Of a stretch of DNA of 14,849 nt, positions 7,657-14,800 are shown one piece after another. Made by a program: the position numbers and the translations under genes. The first letter of the stretch is position 1. Every line of letters starts with the position of its first letter. This DNA is from Pseudomonadota bacterium (GTDB taxonomy: Bacteria; Desulfobacterota; Desulfobacteria; Desulfobacterales; Desulfobacteraceae): contig JAHJDU010000440.1 in assembly GCA_018812385.1 (NCBI GenBank), positions 1-14,849 of the forward strand, given 5' to 3'. Under the pieces are notes generated by a model that saw nothing but the letters and a program-made list of their open reading frames with translations, was not told the DNA's origin and did not search any database.

Positions 7657-8583
7657 TTAGTATTTTACAAATCCAAAATGTTTTCTGAGTTTTCCCCGAA
7701 ATTTCCGAAAGGGATTGGAAAATATTTTTGCATAGCTTTCAATATCTGGTACAACTTTTTCCGGTTCAAATATATCCTGAAAAACGAGCCGCTTGTATTT
7801 TGTGATCCATATATAAAAGTCTGCTTCTGTCCGGTGAGGAAACTGAGATATGATTCCGTTTTTCCGGATTAAATCCGCCATAGGGGAATAAATCTTATCA
7901 TACCATGAGACAGCTGCTTCCTTGATGCTGATCTTAGTGCCCGATTTTTTTTCAAGGTAGAATTTATGACGTTGAATGTGCTCCATGAGAATGGGGTAGC
8001 CGCCCAGTACCGTGAGGTAAAGATCGACATTCCGAGCCGATCTCAATCCGGTTTCTTTTAAGAATTTGTGATAGGTTTCCAGGATGGCAATCTGCTCCAG
8101 CTCGGTTTTGTCATCCAGGGAAGCGTCACAGTCATATTCAAACACTTTTGCTTCAATGCTGTGCTTGTTTTTGGATTTGGCAACCGAAATTCTATGGTGG
8201 CCGTCTTTAACAAAATAGGCATTGCACACCTTGTAGAGTTCGACAGGCGGAAGATCTTTACCTGATGCGACAGCAGTTTCTATCTGTTTCCACCTGTTTC
8301 TTAAATTCTCGTCCAAAGGAAGAAAATGTCTTGAGAAATTTCTGTAGCGGCCCTGGCTGCCGACGATTGAATTCAGTGGCACAGACGTTAAGCCTATGTC
8401 TCTTCCATGCCAGAGTTCTAGTTTTTCTTTGACTTCATCAAAAGGAAGGAGGTGTTTGGATCTTCTGAGCAACAGTTCTTTCAATTCCTGGATAAACGCT
8501 TTTGAAATTGCCTTTGAAAAAGCGATATCAGAATTATATTTTGATGTTGCCTCAGCATTAGTTTTATCGTTTAACAGATCCAT
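7657..8583 (-). CDS. ParB-like N-terminal / DUF4032-type protein of unknown function
   Basis: This 308-residue protein appears soluble, with no signal peptide or membrane segment. Residues ~60-150 carry a ParB/Srx-like fold: VPLNSIVGSQGRY (68-80), LPPVELYKV (111-119) and the signature KDGHHRISVA (126-135). The C-terminal part (~215-275; FPHRTEADFYIWI at 248-260) resembles the DUF4032-type tail found with this domain in other bacteria, from memory. ParB-like folds can be CTPases or nucleases; which, if either, applies here is unknown. The start is uncertain because only GGA about 11 bases upstream resembles a ribosome site. It points towards the sigma-54 regulator, with 30 bases between stops and no evident terminator, and is divergent from the mttB-family operon. 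A -10-like TATAAT (8711-8706, minus strand) may serve it. I see no link to methyl transfer beyond position. Confidence 0.8.
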   Translation of the reverse strand: MDLLNDKTNAEATSKYNSDIAFSKAISKAFIQELKELLLRRSKHLLPFDEVKEKLELWHGRDIGLTSVPLNSIVGSQGRYRNFSRHFLPLDENLRNRWKQIETAVASGKDLPPVELYKVCNAYFVKDGHHRISVAKSKNKHSIEAKVFEYDCDASLDDKTELEQIAILETYHKFLKETGLRSARNVDLYLTVLGGYPILMEHIQRHKFYLEKKSGTKISIKEAAVSWYDKIYSPMADLIRKNGIISQFPHRTEADFYIWITKYKRLVFQDIFEPEKVVPDIESYAKIFSNPFRKFRGKLRKHFGFVKY

Positions 8584-8901
8584 TTATATATATCCAGCAT
8601 TTGGTAGTGAATATTTCCTCTCTTTTATCGTTAACCAAAAGTATTTTCAAGGGTTTATTGTAAAAGCACACGCAATGAATTTCAATCAGTCTTGATTTTA
8701 AAGTAATTATACAAGAAACAAAAGTCAACATGTTTTGGTTTGTTTTTTATTGATTAAAATTTTTGATGGGTTTTGTTACATTTTTCTTGACAAACGATCA
8801 AGACCGTGTCATTTGTACAAGAAACCAATACATTTTATAGACAAAACAATAAAGGGTTTTGGGAATTAAGAATAATAGAAACAACTTAAAAGGAGGTTGC
8901 C
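8584..8901. promoter_or_regulatory. Divergent control region before the methyltransferase operon
   Basis: This 318-base gap is strongly AT-rich and has no gene. Towards the operon, a consensus -35 TTGACA lies at 8787-8792 with only a poor -10 at 17 bases; an alternative is TTGTAC (8813-8818), 17 bases, TATAGA (8836-8841). The stretch is framed by TTTCTTG (8783-8789) and CAAGAAA (8818-8824) as an inverted repeat, and also holds CTTGA-N7-TCAAG (8786-8802). The 10-mer TACAAGAAAC occurs at 8710-8719 and 8816-8825. These resemble operator elements, and the CTTGACAAA start matches the one before the rpiR-type gene. Which protein binds is not known. No sigma-54 -24/-12 pair was found. Confidence 0.4.
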
Positions 8902-10353
8902 ATGAATTTAATGGGCTTACAGGGCGGTCAATATCGCCCCTTGTCACCGGAACAGGTAGAAACTGTACATGAAGCATCTTTAAAGATTCTTGGAAAAACA
9001 GGGATTACTTATGAATTGGGACTGGAAGATACAGTTCAAATGCTTGAAGACGGCGGTGCTGTCATTGACAGGGATAGAAGAATAATCATATTTCCAAGGG
9101 AAATGATTATTGAGCAGGTGGCAAAAGCGCCTGAAAAAGTTGTTCTTTGCGGGCAGGATCCAAAGAACGATCTTCATCTGACCCAGAACCGTGTCCATCT
9201 GGGGACCGGGGGCGCGGCCATCAAGATTCTGGATCCTGAAACCGGCGACGTCAGATCCACAACCCTTAAAGATCTTTATGACGTATCGCGGCTTGTGGAT
9301 CAACTGGACAATATCCATTTTCTGGTAAGACCCTGCATTCCCACAGATATTGATGAAGAAGACTATGATATCAATATGTTTTATACCTGCCTTGCAGCAT
9401 CTTCAAAACATGTCATGTCCGGGGTGAATGATGAAAAAGGCCTGCATAATGTCATTGAAATGGCGTCCCTGATTGCCGGCGGTCTGGACAAGCTTCAGGA
9501 AAGACCTTTTATTTCAGTGATTACCTCCTTTGCCATAAGCCCGTTAAAGCTGTGTACCCAGTCTACCCATATCATGCAGGAAGCAAACCGCAACCGCATC
9601 CCGGTTGCGCTTTCATGTGCGCCCATGGCAGGATCGACTTCTCCCTTGACCATGGCAGGCACCCTGGCCCAGATCCATGCGGAACAGCTTGCCGGTATCA
9701 CAATCTGCCAGTTGACCCGCGCCGGCGCCCCCTTGCTTTACGGCGGCATCCCCGGCATGGCAAATCTCAAAACTATGGGATATTCAGGAGGTGCTGTGGA
9801 ATGCGGCATGATGAATGCTGCCATCCACCAATTGTCAAATCACATAAAAATTCCCAATTATAATTCATCAGGACTTACAGATTCCAAGGTCCCGGATGCC
9901 CAGGCCGGGTATGAAAAAGCATTTACTGCACTGCTTGCATCCATGGGAGGCTCCAATTATATCCACCACAGTGCCGGCATGCTTGAATCCATGCTCACCA
10001 TTGCCCATGAGCAGTTTGTCATTGATGATGAAATCATAGGTAATTGCTGCAAAGTTCTCAAAGGTATTGATTGTGATGCAGAACACCTTGCCCTGGAAGT
10101 GATCGACTCAGTCGGACCTGGGGGAAATTTCATGACCGCTCCCCATACCATGACCCATATGAGAACAGAATACTATAACGGCAATGGCGTGACTGACAGG
10201 AAAAGCCGGGACAAATGGGAACAGGACGGCAGCCTTGATATCAGGCAAAGGGCACTTAAGATTGCCAAAAAACTGCTTGCTGGCCCCAAACCGTCTTATA
10301 TTTCGGAAGAGGTTGATAAGGCCATCAGAGAAAAATTCAACATAGTGTTGTAG
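8902..10353 (+). CDS. MttB-superfamily methyltransferase, non-pyrrolysine (trimethylamine methyltransferase family)
   Basis: This cytoplasmic enzyme is predicted to move a methyl group from a methylated, probably quaternary, amine to the Co(I) corrinoid protein encoded next. Its 483 residues match the MTTB family length. Family stretches include LSPEQVETVHEASLKIL (14-30), GTGGAAIKILDPETG (101-115), APMAGSTSPLTMAGTLAQ (240-257), SSGLTDSKVPDAQAGYEK (322-339) and the C-terminal PSYISEEVDKAIREKF. Classical archaeal MttB carries pyrrolysine at an in-frame amber codon; this frame has no internal stop, so it belongs to the non-pyrrolysine branch. Characterised members of that branch demethylate glycine betaine, proline betaine, carnitine or gamma-butyrobetaine (MtgB, MtpB, MtcB, MtyB). 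The exact substrate here is unknown. The start is secured by AAAGGAGG five bases before the ATG. It leads a five-gene operon; the gap to the next gene is 67 bases without a terminator. Confidence 0.93.
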   Translation: MNLMGLQGGQYRPLSPEQVETVHEASLKILGKTGITYELGLEDTVQMLEDGGAVIDRDRRIIIFPREMIIEQVAKAPEKVVLCGQDPKNDLHLTQNRVHLGTGGAAIKILDPETGDVRSTTLKDLYDVSRLVDQLDNIHFLVRPCIPTDIDEEDYDINMFYTCLAASSKHVMSGVNDEKGLHNVIEMASLIAGGLDKLQERPFISVITSFAISPLKLCTQSTHIMQEANRNRIPVALSCAPMAGSTSPLTMAGTLAQIHAEQLAGITICQLTRAGAPLLYGGIPGMANLKTMGYSGGAVECGMMNAAIHQLSNHIKIPNYNSSGLTDSKVPDAQAGYEKAFTALLASMGGSNYIHHSAGMLESMLTIAHEQFVIDDEIIGNCCKVLKGIDCDAEHLALEVIDSVGPGGNFMTAPHTMTHMRTEYYNGNGVTDRKSRDKWEQDGSLDIRQRALKIAKKLLAGPKPSYISEEVDKAIREKFNIVL

Positions 10354-10420
10354 CCTCAAAATAAAAACAGTCAGTTTAACGTATTTGTTTAAGAGACTAT
10401 TAAAAAAAAGGAAAATAAAC

Positions 10421-11053
10421 ATGAATGATTTTAATGAAATAAAAGACACCTTGGTTAACCTTGATGAGCAACGTCTGCTTCAATTGGTGAAAAATGCACT
10501 GGAAAACGGCATCCCTGCCGGTGATATCCTTAATAAAGGATTGATAGCAGGAATGGATATTGTTGGCGAAAAAATGGAGAATGAGGATATGTTCATTCCG
10601 GAAGTACTTATGGCTGCCCAGATAATGGGTAAAGGTGTTGAGATCCTTAAACCCCTTCTGGGCGCCGAAGAGACCTCGTCTAGGGGAAGTGTGCTCATCG
10701 GTACAGTTAAAGGAGATCTTCATGACATCGGCAAGAATCTTGTTGCCATGATGATGGAAAGTGCCGGCCTGGTCGTCCATAACCTGGGTGTGGATATAGC
10801 CCCTGAAGAATTTGTGAGAATGATCAAGGAAAAAAATGCGAACATACTTTGCCTTTCAGCACTTTTAACCACGACCATGCCAATGATGAAACAGACCATT
10901 GATGCCGTGGTTGAAAGCGGGTTAAGAGACCAGGTCAAAATCATGGTAGGCGGTGCCCCGGTCACTCAGGCGTTTGCCGACGATATCGGAGCCGATGCTT
11001 TTGCATCTGATGCCGGATCTGCTGCAAAAGGTGCCAAGGCGCTGATTAATTAG
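10421..11053 (+). CDS. Corrinoid (B12-binding) methyl-carrier protein, MttC/MtgC-like
   Basis: This 210-residue cytoplasmic protein carries the cobamide that shuttles the methyl group between the two methyltransferases. The N-terminal helical cap (~1-88; ENEDMFIPEVLMAAQIM at 53-69) is the methionine-synthase B12-binding cap. The Rossmann domain (~89-210) has the base-off motif GDLHDIG (98-104), where H101 is the lower cobalt ligand, followed by SALLTTTM (146-153) and VGGAPV (176-181). Length and motifs are typical of MttC, MtbC and MtgC. I chose the ATG at 10421, preceded by AAGGA at suitable spacing, rather than an in-frame TTG twelve codons earlier, which would add a lysine-rich extension with no ribosome site. 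After oxidation the cobalt needs a reductive activator; only a broken one is seen in this window. Confidence 0.95.
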   Translation: MNDFNEIKDTLVNLDEQRLLQLVKNALENGIPAGDILNKGLIAGMDIVGEKMENEDMFIPEVLMAAQIMGKGVEILKPLLGAEETSSRGSVLIGTVKGDLHDIGKNLVAMMMESAGLVVHNLGVDIAPEEFVRMIKEKNANILCLSALLTTTMPMMKQTIDAVVESGLRDQVKIMVGGAPVTQAFADDIGADAFASDAGSAAKGAKALIN

Positions 11054-11076
11054 TTTTGAAAAAAGGAGACAGACAG

Positions 11077-11877
11077 ATGTTTCAAGTCATCGGGGAAAGA
11101 ATCAATACATCCCGGAAAAAGGTACAGGCCGCAGTCGCAGATCGTGACGCAGAATATATTCGGGAGGATGTTAAAAAACAGCAGGAAGCAGGCGCAGATT
11201 TTATTGACGTGAATGCCGGTGCCAGGATCGGGCACGAGAAGGAGGATATGAAATGGCTTCTGAATACGATCCAACCCGTTGCCATAGTGCCGCTATGCCT
11301 GGACAGCCCTGATCCGGCTATCCTTGAAATGGCCTATGGCATGGTGGACAGAACACCCATGATCAACTCCATCAGTCTTGAAAAGGACCGGTTTGACACC
11401 ATGATGCCTTTTTTGAAAGGAAAGGAGTGTAAAATTGTTGCCCTCTGCATGGATGATGACGGTATGCCGTTATCTTCCGACGATATCGTTGCAAGAGCTC
11501 AAAAACTGGTTAAAGAGCTTGAATCCATTGGTCTGAAACAGGATGATATTTACATTGATCCCCTTGTTCAGCCCATCAGTACAGATTCAACAAAAGGCAA
11601 CATGGTTCTGGACGCAGTAAGGCAGATCAAAAAGCAGTACCCAAAAGTCCATATCACTGGCGGACTTTCTAATATCTCATATGGTCTGCCGGAAAGGAAG
11701 ATCATCAACCGGACCTTTGTGACGTTGATGATGGATGCAGGCATGGATTCAGCCATTATTGATCCTCTGGACTCCAAAATCATGGCAACCATAAGAACCG
11801 CAGATATGCTCCTTGGCAGGGACAATTTTTGCATGACGTATCTTAAAGGTGTCCGTTCCGGGGTGATTAAATCCTGA
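11077..11877 (+). CDS. Methylcorrinoid:tetrahydrofolate methyltransferase (MtgA/AcsE-like pterin-binding protein)
   Basis: This cytoplasmic enzyme passes the methyl group from the methylated corrinoid protein to tetrahydrofolate, feeding the methyl branch of the Wood-Ljungdahl pathway. It is 266 residues long and consists of a single pterin-binding TIM barrel: GERIN (6-10), DVNAG (44-48), LDSPD (75-79), NSIS (97-100), DPLVQP (161-166) and GGLSNISYGLP (195-205). By comparison with acetogen MeTr (AcsE), D76, D161 and N199 are the expected pterin-contacting residues and are all present. The ATG at 11077 follows AAGGAG at eight bases; the in-frame TTG at 11056 lies upstream of that ribosome site and is unlikely. 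It starts 23 bases after the corrinoid gene, clearly in the same operon. The MtgA-like call is supported by its place next to an MttB/corrinoid pair; the reverse reaction is also chemically possible. Confidence 0.92.
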   Translation: MFQVIGERINTSRKKVQAAVADRDAEYIREDVKKQQEAGADFIDVNAGARIGHEKEDMKWLLNTIQPVAIVPLCLDSPDPAILEMAYGMVDRTPMINSISLEKDRFDTMMPFLKGKECKIVALCMDDDGMPLSSDDIVARAQKLVKELESIGLKQDDIYIDPLVQPISTDSTKGNMVLDAVRQIKKQYPKVHITGGLSNISYGLPERKIINRTFVTLMMDAGMDSAIIDPLDSKIMATIRTADMLLGRDNFCMTYLKGVRSGVIKS

Positions 11878-11930
11878 CAGGTAATAAAAAAAGTAATTGA
11901 GATCTAATATTTGTAAAATAAGGATTATTA

Positions 11931-13259
11931 GTGGAACATAATGCAAACACTTTAAATTTTATCATGGAAACAGATTGGGTTCAATTGCCCGACAATGTCC
12001 AGCATCAGGCAAAGCGATGCCTGATGGATGCTTTGGGTGCCATTATAGCAGGACACCAGACACCTGTCGCAGATATGATGAATTCCCTTGCTGAAGAAAT
12101 GTTCAAAGGTGATAATGCCACCATACTGGTCAAAGGGAGTAAAACATCGGCTTCAGGAGCAGCTCTTGCCAATGGGTTTGCTAATAATGCCCTGGATATT
12201 GATGATGGGTACAGGAATATAAAAGGCCATCCCGGTGCCTGTATTCTTCCGGTGGCGCTGGCCGCAGGGCAAATTACACCCGGTATTACCGGCCAAAATT
12301 TTTTAACCGCCCTGGTTGTTGGTTATGAAGTGGCCATCCGGGCCGGACTGATCCGGCATGCAACGTATGAGACATACCATTCCTCGGGAAGCTGGGGGGC
12401 CATTGGAGGGGCTGCAGCTGCTGGAAAACTGTTTGGCCTGACCCGGGAAAAGCTTTGCCATGCCCTGGGTGCGGCAGAATACCATGCCCCCATTGCCCCT
12501 ATGATGAAGTGCATTGAAATCCCGGGCATGGGAAAAGACAGTATCGGGTGGGGGTGTATGGTGGCCATGATGTCTGTAATTATGGCTGACAAGGGCTTTA
12601 CCGGTATAAACCCGATTTTTGATGATTCTCCGGAAGAAGAATGGATTAACTCCTTAGGCCGATCCTATGAAATCATGAACCTGTATTTCAAACCCTATTC
12701 CGCCTGCCGGTGGGCTCAACCCGGAGTGGACGGTGCCTTGAAAATCATGGCGGAACACAGACTTGACTATGAAGATATAGAACAGATCAAGGTGTTTACA
12801 TTTGAAGAATCAGCCGCCTTAAATAAGGGTTATCCTAAAAATACAGAAGAAGCTCAGTACAATATTGCATTTCCCATTGCTGCCGCCCTTCTGGACGGAG
12901 AGGTAGGTCCCGGTCAGGTGCTTGCACCAAGACTTTTTGAAAAGGATATCCACAGGATGATGGATAAAATCAGGATTATTGCCCAGGACAGGTTTCAGAA
13001 AGAATTCCCAGCCAAGGCCGAGTCTGAAGTCGAGATCACGACTATAACAGGGAATATATTCTCCTCAGGCGTGATGTCGGCAAGATGGGATCCCAACAGT
13101 ACCTTCCCGACAGACCTGGAACTTACAAACAAGTTTTTATGGCTGGTATCTCCTGTTCTCGGGAAAACCAAAGCAGAATCTCTGGTAAACCTGATCCTGG
13201 ATTTTGACCGGGAAGAAAACCTGGATAAGATGATTAATTTATGTATTATTGGTAAATGA
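11931..13259 (+). CDS. MmgE/PrpD family protein
   Basis: This 442-residue cytoplasmic protein is full length for the MmgE/PrpD family, which includes 2-methylcitrate dehydratase, cis-aconitate decarboxylase and iminodisuccinate epimerase. The all-helical N-terminal domain shows CLMDALGAIIAG (30-41), ALANGFANNALDIDDGY (78-94) with the conserved acidic pair D91/D92, and GHPGACILPVALA (99-111) with H100. Further on is the conserved lid motif KPYSACRW (254-261). The start is GTG, preceded by AAGGA at about eight bases. It lies 53 bases after the pterin enzyme and 21 before the nitrilase-like gene, so it is probably co-transcribed. The reaction may be a dehydration, epimerisation or decarboxylation of an acidic intermediate left after demethylation. 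No characterised MttB pathway that I know includes such an enzyme, which makes the pairing notable. The specific substrate is unknown. Confidence 0.9.
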   Translation: MEHNANTLNFIMETDWVQLPDNVQHQAKRCLMDALGAIIAGHQTPVADMMNSLAEEMFKGDNATILVKGSKTSASGAALANGFANNALDIDDGYRNIKGHPGACILPVALAAGQITPGITGQNFLTALVVGYEVAIRAGLIRHATYETYHSSGSWGAIGGAAAAGKLFGLTREKLCHALGAAEYHAPIAPMMKCIEIPGMGKDSIGWGCMVAMMSVIMADKGFTGINPIFDDSPEEEWINSLGRSYEIMNLYFKPYSACRWAQPGVDGALKIMAEHRLDYEDIEQIKVFTFEESAALNKGYPKNTEEAQYNIAFPIAAALLDGEVGPGQVLAPRLFEKDIHRMMDKIRIIAQDRFQKEFPAKAESEVEITTITGNIFSSGVMSARWDPNSTFPTDLELTNKFLWLVSPVLGKTKAESLVNLILDFDREENLDKMINLCIIGK

Positions 13260-13280
13260 CGGTATATTTAGGATATCATT

Positions 13281-14201
13281 ATGTTAATTGAAAAATTTTT
13301 CTCGGAAAACGCAGATAATATTTCTATAGGGATTGCTAATATCAATTCAAAAGCCGGAAATTTAAGTGAAAATAAAAAAAAAATTATTGAAGCTTTGGAC
13401 TTGTTTTCTAAAAAAAAGACAAACCTTGTGATTTTCCCTGAATTTTGTCTCTCCGGATATTTCTGGGAACCGGAAAAAGAATGCAGACCCTATATGGAAA
13501 AGGCCTGCCTGGATTGTTTGACAGGCTGGCTTGATGAGATTGTCCAGTCATATGTGAACGAAACCCTCCAGTACATTGTATTTAACGGCCTGATAAAAGA
13601 CAGGGACGATACTAATAAATTTTTCAACACCAGCATTGTTCTGGACCGCACCGGGAACTATTTTGATAAAGACAGAACCTATAAAAAGACCTTTCTGCCC
13701 GGACTTGAAAAAAAATATATCTCGTCAGGTATAAATGACACATTGGTGCTGGAAACAGCATGGGGGAAATTCGGATTCCTGACCTGTTATGATATCTGTT
13801 TCCCCCTGCTTGCCCAGAAGCTTGTCAATATGAAAAAAGTGGATGCACTCATCGTAAATTCGGCCTGGAGGAAACAGGGGAAACGAGAGTATAAAGGTCT
13901 TAAAATAGAAGAGGATTCCTATTATAAAACACAATGGGATATAGTGCTGCCGGCGTTGGCCTGTCACAACCAGGTATGGGTCATGGCTGCAAATGCTGTT
14001 GGGCAACAACACAGCCTTGGCGGGCTTGATTATTGCGGTAATTCAGGCATATGGGCCCCCTCGGGCATCAATATGATAAAAGGATCGGACACTAAAGAAG
14101 AACTTTTAATTCTTCATAATATTGGTATTGTTCATGAGGTTGAAGCAGAGCGAAAAGATTTCTGTTATATAGATGATTTCACAGACCTGTACCGGAAGTA
14201 A
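13281..14201 (+). CDS. Nitrilase-superfamily carbon-nitrogen hydrolase
   Basis: This 306-residue cytoplasmic enzyme is expected to hydrolyse an amide, carbamoyl or nitrile C-N bond through a Glu-Lys-Cys triad. The triad is visible as E54 (VIFPEFCLSGY), K136 (RTYKKTFLP) and C169 (FGFLTCYDICFP), with a second Glu at 143 in the expected loop. Asn193 in NSAWR and N238 in the AANAVG strand fit the fold. Most members have His two residues after the catalytic Lys; here it is Phe138. Length fits amidases and N-carbamoyl-amine hydrolases better than bona fide nitrilases, but subfamily cannot be decided by eye. The ATG has only a weak ribosome site (TTAGGA). It is the last gene of the operon, 21 bases behind the PrpD-like gene. 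Its likely job is to release ammonia from, or open, the demethylated substrate skeleton (inference). Confidence 0.88.
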   Translation: MLIEKFFSENADNISIGIANINSKAGNLSENKKKIIEALDLFSKKKTNLVIFPEFCLSGYFWEPEKECRPYMEKACLDCLTGWLDEIVQSYVNETLQYIVFNGLIKDRDDTNKFFNTSIVLDRTGNYFDKDRTYKKTFLPGLEKKYISSGINDTLVLETAWGKFGFLTCYDICFPLLAQKLVNMKKVDALIVNSAWRKQGKREYKGLKIEEDSYYKTQWDIVLPALACHNQVWVMAANAVGQQHSLGGLDYCGNSGIWAPSGINMIKGSDTKEELLILHNIGIVHEVEAERKDFCYIDDFTDLYRK

Positions 14202-14413
14202 GAAGGATTAAATACCCACCCGAGCCCCAGGATATGATTCTTGATTTATCAGAAATTTATATCTGATCCGGCACGTTCCCGTTCTTTGCTCAATGTCACA
14301 ATCCGGCACGGCAAATGGGGAAAAAGGTCCATAGGAAAGAAAGGGGGCCGTTCTCTTCGGGCGTACATTCCGCACCCCTCTGAACACTTATTTGGTTAAT
14401 TTTTTTGGTCATT
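14202..14413. other. Gene-free junction between the operon and IS debris
   Basis: A small hairpin ATCAGA-N8-TCTGAT (14248-14267) lies 46 bases after the nitrilase stop but lacks a T-run, so it is at best a weak terminator. The 10-mer ATCCGGCACG occurs twice (14266-14275, 14301-14310). On the minus strand a short frame follows the transposase stop but matches no family I recognise. The stretch may be the non-coding end of the IS1634-type remnant. Confidence 0.35.
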
Positions 14414-14800
14414 TTATGGCGTGACAAAGTTTTCAGGAGAAACACCCAGCGCTTTTAAATATTCATGCTGTACAGGTTTTAAAGGACGGGCAAGCTGTCT
14501 ATGCCTGCCATCTTTAACAACAAGAACAGAGACAAACTTTGTAGACATCATAAAGGAGGTCGGCTTTTTTGTTTTTCTTCTCACCCATCCTGTTATTGTT
14601 ATGTCTTCGGAGTCAAGATACAGGCGCATTGACCTTTCCATGAGCCGCCAGATTAAAAGGGCAATTAAAAGCACCATGCCAAGCACTTCAATCCGGGTGG
14701 CCTTTTTCAAAAATACACTGTTAATGATCACGGGATCTTTAAGGAAACCAAAATTACGTTCGATGCCGCTTTGCTCTTTGTATAATTTTACGTGTGACCT
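14414..14800 (-). pseudogene. C-terminal remnant of an IS1634-type (IS4-superfamily, DUF4277-linked) transposase
   Basis: The minus-strand frame is open from about 14800 and begins with transposase-like YKEQSGIERNFGFLKDP, continuing through the segment RIEVLGMVLLIALLIWRLMER to RPTSFMM and a C-terminus YLKALGVSPENFVTP. This is the characteristic end of IS1634-type transposases, which total about 540-600 residues, so only roughly the last fifth remains. The catalytic DDE domain core is mostly gone. Upstream of YKEQSG the frame runs through a direct-repeat sequence and hits a TGA at 14803-14801. The element is therefore dead, cut near 14780, probably by another insertion. A GTG at 14731 gives an apparent 105-codon gene but is an artefact of the truncation. 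Confidence 0.75.

Noticed and set aside
4037..8825. CAAGAAAC as a shared operator word (4037, 8712, 8818)
   Set aside because: One copy is part of the sigma-54 element and another occurs inside the ATPase gene (1937-1944), so the word is not specific to control regions.
8760..8901. Sigma-54 promoter for the mttB-family operon
   Set aside because: No GG-N10-GC pair in a suitable context was found on the plus strand; the visible boxes are sigma-70-like.
9552..9863. Plus-strand 103-codon frame inside the mttB-family gene
   Set aside because: It is a shadow of a well-supported gene, with odd Pro/His/Arg-rich composition and no ribosome site.
10385..10420. TTG-initiated 12-codon extension of the corrinoid protein
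   Set aside because: No ribosome site precedes it and the added residues are a lysine-rich translation of an A-run; the ATG at 10421 has a good site and gives the usual family length.
11056..11076. TTG start for the pterin methyltransferase
   Set aside because: It lies upstream of the AAGGAG that serves the ATG at 11077, and the family begins close to GERIN.
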